This document shows positions 56,255-64,000 of a DNA stretch of 64,000 nucleotides, one piece after another (the stretch's first letter is position 1; every line of letters starts with the position of its first letter). Source of the stretch: Haematobia irritans. Lineage: Eukaryota > Arthropoda > Insecta > Diptera > Muscidae. The stretch spans positions 46,675,096 through 46,739,095 of the forward strand of contig NC_134400.1 of NCBI RefSeq assembly GCF_050003625.1. The letters are read 5' to 3'. The translations under genes and the position numbers were made by a program. The notes beneath the pieces were generated by a model that was not told the DNA's origin, ran no database searches, and saw nothing but the letters and a program-made list of their open reading frames with translations.

Positions 56255-56700
56255 AAACGTCCAATACCCAAAAGATTTTGTAAAAACATCTGCCAATTAG
56301 TCTTGAGTGTTACACTTATTAATCCTTTTCTTACGTGGATTCTCAAGAAATGATGCTTGTTTTGATGCTATTTGACTCGTTTATTTTCCAACTCCTGACA
56401 TTCCAATACAACCTCTGTTGTCCTCATAAATCATCACGGTATAATTTGTAATTTCTCCAAGATCTTACATTAAGCCCAGCAGACGTATAGCTTCTATAAG
56501 CCAGGTATTCCGCTGCTGCTTCTTGCAGACAATTGCATTGATCCTATGCCCAGTCGGCGTCAGCTTCACGAACTCATAATTTGTATTCCATTCTTCCAGA
56601 CCCTTCGAGCTGATTCGGAGCATGTGTGATACCTCAAATTGTAGGTATTGACATCAGCTTTCATGTTCCTACATCCAAATTGTCTAGATATTTAATTTGA
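56255..56700 (-). pseudogene. Ty1/copia pol relic (RNase H domain)
   Basis: On the minus strand and across frameshifts the order is KYLDNLD, EADADWA, EAAAEYLA, MIYEDNRGCIGMS, KHHFLRIHVRKG, and finally 'LADVFTKSFG'. These are the successive landmarks of the copia RNase H C-terminus (RYL-GT, DADWAGD, EAEY-A, -YEDNQS, KHID-RYHF-R-, LAD-LTK). No LTR was recognised. The 3' end abuts the non-LTR tail at 56250. Confidence 0.82.
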
Positions 56701-57563
56701 GGACGCTAGGCATTGGTTAGTGTCTTGGTCACCATTTCCAACACTGAAATCTGGAATTTGAGTTCCTATCCTTGGAGTTGCACCTAGAAATCGGTTTTTT
56801 CTGAAGAGAACTAGGTGTTTGTGACAATAAGTCATACCTTATGTTGTACCTATAGAATCAATCTACATGTTGTAAGCTGCCCTCGTATTGGTTAATAAAC
56901 AATGTTCCTTTTTTTGACCAGGCATCTGGTTTTCCATTGAAATTCGAGCTCCGAACAGTTGATAAAAGGGTACTTTGACATCTCTGTGTCACCCTGACAT
57001 CTCTGTGTCACCCTGTGAGTAGACCAACTTTTTTGTAAAAGAAAATTAGCGACGTCGCTATCTTCACAGCTGTTGTGCTTTCAGACTCAACTGCCACTCA
57101 GGCCACCCTAACAGGTAGTTATGGAAAACACTCATGGGGTAACAACAGCTAATGTTATATATCATAATGATGTTATGCGTCGTAGTGATGAAGTTGGTGT
57201 TTTTGGGAATTTTCCAGAGGATATGAGGAAAAAGAGTCATGTGGATGACGAGATGAAGTCGCTTTGTCTGTTTTATTCGTATTTTATGGTATGGTGGTGG
57301 TTTCTGCTTGGTCCAGGCAAATTAGGAAAATCTATCTTACAAAGGGAACAGGGCTTCCTTGTCATTATTTCTTTCAAAGTATAACCATTAAAATTTTTGT
57401 GGTCAGTTTTTGATTATTAATCGAATTTGGTATTTTACAACCCATTAACATTGTCTTCTAAATTGTAAGCTAGTTCACATGGAGTCTATATTCGATTAAA
57501 ATAGGCGCACTAAAAGAAAAAATAGTTTCCTGCATATGAGAAGCGGAAATAGATTTACCTTAA
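56701..57563. other. Unassigned DNA with a short open frame
   Basis: 56701-56960 may be further copia pol debris on the minus strand, too decayed to prove. An 18-bp direct repeat 'tgacatctctgtgtcacc' lies at about 56978-57013. A plus frame at 57121-57384 (87 codons, ATG) has a Trp/Phe-rich hydrophobic stretch but no known domain; it is not called as a gene. Confidence 0.35.
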
Positions 57564-57795
57564 AAGTGAGTATTAAGTTCGAGTTTAGCCGCTAAAATCG
57601 CTAAAGTGAAAACTAAATCAGTAAGAAAAATGCATGAAATTATACATATTTGTTGCAAATTTTATTATAACTTGATGGGGAAAAGCCCAAAGCAAATTTT
57701 CACAAAGTTTTTATTCCTTAAAATGGATTATTAAAGAAAAGTAATCGTGAAAAAATTACGTTTTTAGCGGCTAAACTCGAACTTAATACCCACCT
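57564..57795. mobile_element. PIF/Harbinger-type MITE, TATTAAGTTCGAG family
   Basis: Starts AAGTGAGTATTAAGTTCGAG, ends CTCGAACTTAATACCCACCT, with TAA at 57561-57563 and 57796-57798. Same body as 31510-31740. Confidence 0.85.
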
Positions 57796-57798
57796 TAA

Positions 57799-58038
57799 TG
57801 CTTAGTACTAAGTTCGTTTCTGCGAAAAAGGAATATCTTCATATATCTCCGTAAATAAGATCTCAAACCCAGGGATATTAACTTATTTATGCGAAATAAT
57901 ATGCCTGCCTATTTTTTCGTGCGAAAATTCCTGGGTTGAAAATGCACAAAACAAAGATTTCGCATTTATTCCGCGCTAACGTTCTTTATATGGAATATAA
58001 CAGTTTTTCGTGCGAAAACGTGATCTTAGTACTAGGCT
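57799..58038. mobile_element. PIF/Harbinger-type MITE, TTAGTACTAAG family, back to back with the previous one
   Basis: Starts TGCTTAGTACTAAGTTCG, ends GATCTTAGTACTAGGCT, with TAA at 57796-57798 (shared with the neighbour) and 58039-58041. The body has 'ttcgtgcgaaaa' words in both directions. 240 bp, non-coding. Confidence 0.8.
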
Positions 58039-58249
58039 TAAAACGGAACCACACGCATCTCAAATATTATTTTTGAAAATTAATTTGGAATGGTAGTTAA
58101 ACCATTAAACACTAAGTGAGCCTAATATAACGGGCTGCCACTAAATCTAACTTAAGAAAATATTGCCCAGATTTATTTTGTGCATCTTAAGTCTAACTCA
58201 GTTTGAAAGATGGTTGTTGTTCTCCTAAAACTTATTTCCAATTCACAAT
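58039..58249. repeat. Short non-LTR tail and unassigned sequence
   Basis: 58105-58150 ('aagtgagcctaatataacgg', 'gctgccactaaatctaac') is the extreme 3' end of the RNase H-type non-LTR family. The rest is not identified. Confidence 0.55.
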
Positions 58250-58504
58250 ACAAAACCAGTAAGGAAAGTCTAAAGTCGGGCGGAGCCGACTATATTATAC
58301 CCTGCACCACTTTGTAGATCTAAATTTTCGATACCATATCACATCCGTCAAATGTGTTGGGGGCTATATATAAAGGTTTGTCCCAAATACATACATTTAA
58401 ATATCACTCGATCTGGAAGAATTTGATAGACTTCTACAAAATCTATAGACTCAAAATTTAAGTCGGCTAATGCACTAGGGTGGAACACAATGTTAGTAAA
58501 AAAA

Positions 58505-59290
58505 TATGGGAAACGTTTAAATCTGAAGCAATTTTAAGGAAACTTCGAAAAAGTTTATTTATGATTTATCGCTCGATATATATGTATTAGAAGTTTAGGA
58601 AAATTAGAGTCATTTTTATAACTTTTCGACTAAGCAGTGGCGATTTTACAAGGAAAATGTTGGTATTTTGACCATTTTTGTCGAAATCAGAAAAACATAT
58701 ATATGGGAGCTATAACTAAATCTGAACCGATTTCAACCAAATTTGGCACGCATAGCTACAATGCTAATTCTACTCCCTGTGCAAAATTTCAACTAAATCG
58801 GAGTTAAAAATTGGCCTCTGTGGTCATATGAGTGTAAATCGGGCGAAAGCTTTATATGGGAGATATATCCAAATCTGAACCGATTTCAAGCAAATTTGGC
58901 ACGCATAGTTACAACGCTAATTCTACTCCCTATGCAAAATTTCAACTAAATCGGAGCAAAAAATTGGCCTCTGTGGGCAAATGAGTGTAAATCGGGCGAA
59001 AGCTATATATGGGAGCTATATCTAAATCTGAACCGATTTTGCTGATATTTTGCAAGTTTTTCGAGACTCATAAAATATTCGGATGTACGGAATTTGAGGA
59101 AGATCGGTTGATATACACGCCAATTATGACCAGATCGGTGAAAAATATATATGGCAGCTATATCTAAATCTGAACCGATTTTTTCCAAAATCAATAGGGA
59201 TCGTCTTTGAGCCGAAACAGGACCCTATACCAAATTTTAGGACAATCGGACTAAAACTGCGAGCTGTACTTTGCACACAAAAATACATCA

Positions 59291-59328
<38 letters not shown>

Positions 59329-60450
59329 GGACAGACAGACAGACGGACATCGCTAAATCGACTCAGAATTTAATTCTAAGCCGATCCGTATACTAAAAGG
59401 TTGGTCTATGATTACTCCTTCTTGGCGTTACATACAAATGCACAAACTTATTATACCCTGTACCACAGTAGTGGTGAAGGGTATAAATATGGGAAACGTT
59501 TAAATCTGAAGCAATTTTAAGGAAACTTCGAAAAAGTTTATTTATGATTTATCGCTCGATATATATGTATTAGAAGTTTAGGAAAATTAGAGTCATTTTT
59601 ATAACTTTTCGACTAAGCAGTGGCGATTTTACAAGGAAAATGTTGGTATTTTGACCATTTTTGTCGAAATCAGAAAAACATATATATGGGAGCTATATCT
59701 AAATCTGAACCGATTTCAACCAAATTTGGCACGCATAGCTACAATGCTAATTCTACTCCCTGTGCAAAATTTCAACTAAATCGGAGTTAAAAATTGGCCT
59801 CTGTGGTCATATGAGTGTAAATCGGGCGAAAGCTTTATATGGGAGATATATGCAAATCTGAACCGATTTCAAGCAAATTTGGCACGCATAGTTACAACGC
59901 TAATTCTACTCCCTATGCAAAATTTCAACTAAATCGGAGCAAAAAATTGGCCTCTGTGGGCAAATGAGTGTAAATCGGGCGAAAGCTATATATGGGAGCT
60001 ATATCTAAATCTGAACCGATTTTGCTGATATTTTGCAAGTTTTTCGAGACTCATAAAATATTCGGATGTACGGAATTTGAGGAAGATCGGTTGATATACA
60101 CGCCAATTATGACCAGATCGGTGAAAAATATATATGGCAGCTATATCTAAATCTGAACCGATTTTTTCCAAAATCAATAGGGATCGTCTTTGAGCCGAAA
60201 CAGGACCCTATACCAAATTTTAGGACAATCGGACTAAAACTGCGAGCTGTACTTTGCACACAAAAATACATCAACAGACAGACAGACAGACGGACAGACA
60301 GACAGACGGACATCGCTAAATCGACTCAGAATTTAATTCTAAGCCGATCCGTATACTAAAAGGTTGGTCTATGATTACTCCTTCTTGGCGTTACATACAA
60401 ATGCACAAACTTATTATACCCTGTACCACAGTAGTGGTGAAGGGTATAAA
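58505..60450. repeat. Tandem duplication of ~983 bp inside repeat F
   Basis: Unit 1 is 58505-59487 (983 bp), unit 2 59488-60450 (963 bp). The 20-bp difference is entirely in the GACA microsatellite. Otherwise I noticed only isolated substitutions ('gagctataac' against 'gagctatatc'; 'atatatcc' against 'atatatgc'). The junction 'gggtataaatatggg' shares 'aaat' with both parents. Confidence 0.87.
59290..59349. repeat. (GACA)n microsatellite
   Basis: About fourteen CAGA/GACA units interrupted by GACG. The second copy, near 60272-60312, has about five fewer repeats. This is the GTCCGTCTG tract of the DINE-like family read in reverse. Confidence 0.9.
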
Positions 60451-60648
60451 AACTTCCGAAGAGAATTTTACTTAAATACAAATAAAATTATACCAATTCG
60501 ATGTAAATTTTATTATTTATAAAAGTTGCCCAAAGCAACTTTTCATAAAGTTTTTTATTTTTTTTATGAAATGGATTACTAGAGAAAGGTAATCGTGAAA
60601 AATTGCAATTTTAGCAGTTAAACTCGAACTTAATAACCCACCTTTCGG
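60451..60648. mobile_element. Left-truncated PIF/Harbinger-type MITE
   Basis: The right part 'gcagttaaactcgaacttaa' and 'taacccacct' and the body ('aaagttgcccaaagcaac', 'gaaatggattactagagaaa') match the TATTAAGTTCGAG family. A left end was not found next to the hairpin of repeat F. Confidence 0.6.
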
Positions 60649-62240
60649 ACCTGTTCGAAACCGAAACTACTAGCATTGACATAAATTGAGATGAGTATAA
60701 TTTCACTAAGAGAGACGACATTACATGGTTTGGTACGTTTTGCTTATCGCAAAACAAATAAAAATTAATTTAAATTCTTAAATAAATTAGTTCAACAAGC
60801 TATCAATTTTTTCTCACCATAGTAAATTAATATCTCACCATAGAAAACCACGTGGAAAAATGCCCAGTGGTGAATTAAAAAATTTGATAAGCGATGGCAA
60901 CACTATACCATTAACCGCCAAGGAATTAGAATAAATTTTAATTTGGCGTCACGGTATCCCGTCGCTGATTTTGAGCTTTCCGTAAGAAATGTCCATAAAC
61001 AATTTTCACCAACTGTTCATCGCTATGGTTGTGTTTACTATTTAATTCTGGTAATGGTATTGTAACTTGTAAAACTTCTGTATAAGTTGCATGTTATATT
61101 GAAGGACGTCCTCTATCATTGAAATCTAAATAGAAACGAAATGCAGTTCATGATTTGATAAATATTTCATATCGTCAATATATTTTGGTAATTAAGTAAC
61201 AACAACGTTCTTGGACAAAAGTCGTAAGCTGACTTTTGCATCTCTAACTTGAATCCATTATTTCCACCAACAGGCTACTCGATAGTATGTATGCCTACTC
61301 TGGGTCTGTGATGATGAGTGTTATTATTTTTTCTTGTTTGTTTTTGTTATACAACAGTTGTTGTTGCTTTCCTGCTGCTGGCTTTGTTAACGGCATTATT
61401 CGTAAAACTCTGCCGCTGTTTGTGTTGCCATCATTATTATCATCACCATTTTCATAGTTGTTGGTGGTGGATGGTGGTGATTTAAAATTGTCGTTTCACC
61501 CGACCGTGCTTTCCCTTGCAGCTGCTCTGGTGTTCATCAGTTATGTTGCTTAAAATATATACCCATGTATATGTATTTATCGTTTATACGGAATGGTATG
61601 GTACCATTGTTGGTAGATTTTCGGTTGCTCATTTTTCGTTGCTGTTGTGATGTCTGTCTGGCTAGCTGGCTGATTGCCGGACTAGTGTAGCTGGTGTTTG
61701 ATTGCCTGTTTTTGATTTTCTCTTTTGTGTGTGATTCTCTCTTTGACTCTCGATTATGGGTGCCAATGCAAGTGTATGTGTGTATTATTGTTTGTACATC
61801 CATACATTGCATGTAGGTATGTACACATATACGGGAGGGTGTTTGTAATACAAATTGTCGGACGAACAACGATGACAAAGCTGACGATGATATTCGTTGT
61901 TTTGTTGTTGGTTAGCATTGATAATGATGATAGTCATTCGATGAAAGCGTGTGTTTTTTTGGGTCCCCATCCCCATCGTCCACCATACCACTATTACAAA
62001 CACTCACTTATGTTGTTGGTGTTGTTATAGGTACGTATGAGTTGCCATCGTCACTGACGAAAAACAAAATTGTAATAATAATAACCATCACAACAACAAC
62101 AGCTAATGTCAATGATGACGACAACACCACCACGAAAGGCAGGCAGCAATCATTTCTGGCGCAAATACAGCTACATACAATAACATCAAGCCAAAACTCT
62201 ACCACCACATTTTTTTTTTTTTGATTTTTGCCCAGCAAAC
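60649..62240. other. Mostly single-copy DNA with simple-sequence bias
   Basis: 60649-61300 shows no repeat match or gene. 61310-62230 is unusual for this window: less AT-rich, full of GTT/CAA, GCTG, GGTGGTGATG and CAACAACAAC words, with a T run at 62212-62222. Such composition is common in fly UTRs, introns and regulatory DNA. Overlapping short open frames on both strands arise from the low complexity. I cannot assign a gene. Confidence 0.4.
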
Positions 62241-62351
62241 TTTTTTTGCTGTGAACTCAATGCATGTCTCAGTGCTGTGATATATATTTATACTCTGATT
62301 TACAGTTTGATCGATATGCAATTGTTTTAGGGGGACGAAATAGATTTGCCC

Positions 62352-63110
62352 GTAAGTTCGGCCAGGCCGAATCTTATGTACCCTCCATCATGGATTAAGC
62401 TGAGTACTATGTTCAGTTTTCAAGCAGAAAACCAGTTTGTTTTCACGGTTACTTTTTTTAATTAATTAATATAGAAATATAAAATTATTTGCAATCAATT
62501 CCTTGGATCTTTTCCTTCCATTATTTGGTAAGACTTGATCAAAATATAATCGTCTTCATACATATTTTTGTACTTTTAGTTTAGTGTTTTTGTGAAAAAC
62601 CCGAACATAGTACTCACCTTTACGTAGAAACTTCTACCACAATCGAATTACTTGGGTTTCGGCCGATGGCAAGGATCTTAAAACTGCTTAACATCTTCTA
62701 AATTGTAAATTAGTCCATGCGGGGTATATATTAGACAAAAGAAAAGTCGATTAAACACGTATATATGCAGTTCTTGACCGGTGTATATAGAAATAATTAC
62801 GAACCGGTATGAACTTCTGTGCGGTAATTATAGAGCCAGAATTGAAATATGGGGGCTATATACAATTATGAACACGAGTCTACAACAAATGGCCGATTTT
62901 TTACTGTTTGGTAGATTGTAGAATTCTTGATGTTTGGAAGATTTTGAAAATATCGCGATTTTTCTATAGATCGATACGAACCAATTTTGGCATTGTTGTT
63001 ATCGGCCATATACTAACACCACGTACCAAATTTCATTTAGATCGGATGAATTTTGCTCCTACAAGAGGCTCCGGAGGTCAAATTTAAGGATCGGTTTATA
63101 TGGGGTGCTT
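62352..63110 (-). repeat. DINE-like dispersed repeat G, degraded, with a MITE inside
   Basis: 'cgtaagttcggccaggccga' and 'cttatgtaccctccatcatg' are the 3' palindrome of the B/D family in reverse. After the MITE (62398-62619) it continues 'acgtagaaacttctacc', then 'ttcggccgatggcaagg', and ends with a 153-bp-unit remnant ('ggatcggtttatatggggtg'). The middle has a large deletion relative to B and D. Confidence 0.7.
62398..62619. mobile_element. PIF/Harbinger-type MITE, GTACTATGTTC family, copy 3
   Basis: Starts AGCTGAGTACTATGTTC, ends GAACATAGTACTCACCT, with TTA at 62395-62397 and 62620-62622. Nearly identical to 3331-3552. Removing it restores 'catggattacgtagaaac', the expected text of repeat G. 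Confidence 0.9.
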
Positions 63111-63115
63111 AGATT

Positions 63116-63150
63116 CAGTGTTGCCAGAACTAGGGGAAATTCCCTACATG
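63116..63150 (+). mobile_element. Isolated hAT-type terminus
   Basis: CAGTGTTGCCAGAACTAG follows 'agatt' and resembles the end of the hAT at 13910 (CAGTGTTGCCAA). The element is cut after about 35 bp by the AAACATAT element; its other end is not in the window or not recognised. Confidence 0.5.
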
Positions 63151-63153
63151 CAC

Positions 63154-64000
63154 GGATGAAAAAGACTGTTTTTCATATGTTTGGCTATAAACATTATATG
63201 TTTGGAACACAAATTTTTAAACACAATATTTTTGAGTGCAAGCATATAATGTTCATAAACTAGCATAACATGTTTGGGACATATATGTTAATATGTTAGA
63301 ACATATTATGTTTGGGACATAAAATGTTTTTAAATATAATATGCTTGGATGCAAACATATATTAATTTAGAAATAGCCTATAAACATATATGTGTTTAGT
63401 AGCTTGGAGCGCTATTTAACAGGGAGCGATATTGAATTAAGTTGGTGGTTGTTGCTTGTTATTACAAAATTAACATTTTATTTTTCCTTGGGCAATTGAT
63501 CAGCTACTTCTTTGATCCTTACAAACTGTGTGGTCCGCTGTTCGAATCCCCGTCCGGCAAAAGGTAAAATTAAAATAAACAAATCATACAATTGAATAAT
63601 TTCTTCTACAATGTTTGTATTACAGAAAAAGGTGCTAAGAACTAAAAAATCTCGTGGGAGTGAGAAAGATGTGGGGGAATATACAATTGGGCAGAAACAA
63701 AATTGTATGCATTCAGGTCGAAAACCTATGTTGTTAGCACCTATATTACCTGTTTATTTTCATAATTCATTATGATTGTAAATATATAAATAAATAAATA
63801 AAATTTTGAGCACAATATTGTTTGGGAGAATTTTTTTAAGCATATAATATTTTTGGGTGCAAAATGCTTCCAAACATATTATATGTTCACATAATAACAT
63901 ATTGCTGTTTGGAAGACAACATTATTGAATTTGGATGCAAAAATACAAAATGTTTGGAAATTGACTACCCAAACATTTATTGTTTAGACCAATATGCTTT
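63154..64000 (+). mobile_element. AAACATAT element with tRNA-like segment, runs off the window
   Basis: From ACGGATGAAAAAGACTG it follows 41706-42560 with very few differences, including the tRNA-like piece 'gttcgaatccccgtccggc' at about 63541-63559. The last bases correspond to about 42550 of the other copy, so roughly 130 bp should lie beyond the window. Confidence 0.75.

Larger units (their letters stand above)
58250..60450 (-). repeat. DINE-like dispersed repeat F (reverse of type A) with tandem duplication
   Basis: Reverse-oriented relative of 4656-6067: starts 'agtaaggaaagtctaaagtc' and 'gggcggagccgac', passes through units built on 'gggagctatatctaaatctg', then the GACA tract, and ends with the hairpin 'gtaccacagtagtggtgaag' plus 'ggtata'. 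The part 58505-59487 was duplicated in tandem to 59488-60450, so two copies of the 5' hairpin end exist. Confidence 0.68.

Noticed and set aside
57121..57384. Small 87-residue host gene
   Set aside because: ATG-initiated but no domain, no splice or promoter context, and it lies between retrotransposon debris and MITEs.
59290..60312. CRISPR-like array in the GACA tract or tandem units
   Set aside because: The repeats are contiguous 4-bp units or degenerate 150-bp blocks without unique spacers, and the genome is eukaryotic.
61310..62240. Exon of another host gene in the GTT/CAA-rich stretch
   Set aside because: Frames occur on both strands in simple-sequence DNA, none exceeds about 113 codons, and no domain or consistent splice pattern is visible.

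Overview
This window looks like nuclear DNA of a higher fly. It is strongly AT-rich, has metazoan splice signals, carries one MADF-BESS protein gene (a family expanded in Diptera), and is packed with Tc1/mariner, hAT, PIF/Harbinger-type, Helentron/DINE-like, tRNA-like, non-LTR and Ty1/copia sequences. A calyptrate fly (house fly/stable fly group) is my inference from style; no species marker is visible.

One host gene is well supported. Exon 1 (10955-11129) and exon 2 (51337-53834) join in phase 1 to give an 890-residue protein. It has an N-terminal MADF (Myb/SANT-like) domain, basic segments, a BESS motif near residues 360-397, low-complexity Ser/Thr/Pro/Gln tracts and a C-terminal SUMO-type motif. 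The intron between them is 40,207 bp and cuts the MADF domain in two. Almost everything else is mobile DNA or its remains.

Layout. 1-10490: upstream repeats, including a foldback with a hAT inside it, AATTAA-type AT-rich elements, a DINE-like repeat and a 2-kb terminal-inverted-repeat element next to the promoter. 10491-11129: promoter region and exon 1. 11130-51336: the intron. It holds a hAT element with a perfect 8-bp target duplication and other elements nested in it, a second hAT foldback, a large foldback, three 'TATACCC...ACTTGT' repeats plus a fourth that is interrupted twice, deletion derivatives of a rosa-type (DD41D) mariner, a 1,484-bp tandem duplication, a 150-bp minisatellite, RNase H-bearing non-LTR relics, a decayed hAT transposase, and paired tRNA-like units. 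An apparently intact DD41D mariner (361-aa transposase, 49125-50210) lies near the 3' end of the intron. 51337-53953: exon 2 and poly(A) signal. 53954-64000: downstream repeats, a Ty1/copia relic, Harbinger-type elements, a 983-bp tandem duplication and a simple-sequence-rich stretch.

The main interest is insertion history. At several places the window holds both a filled site and its empty counterpart, so order of insertion and target-site duplications can be read directly. No prokaryotic operon, CRISPR array, rRNA or canonical functional tRNA was seen. All similarity statements come from reading motifs and comparing copies inside the window; no database was searched.
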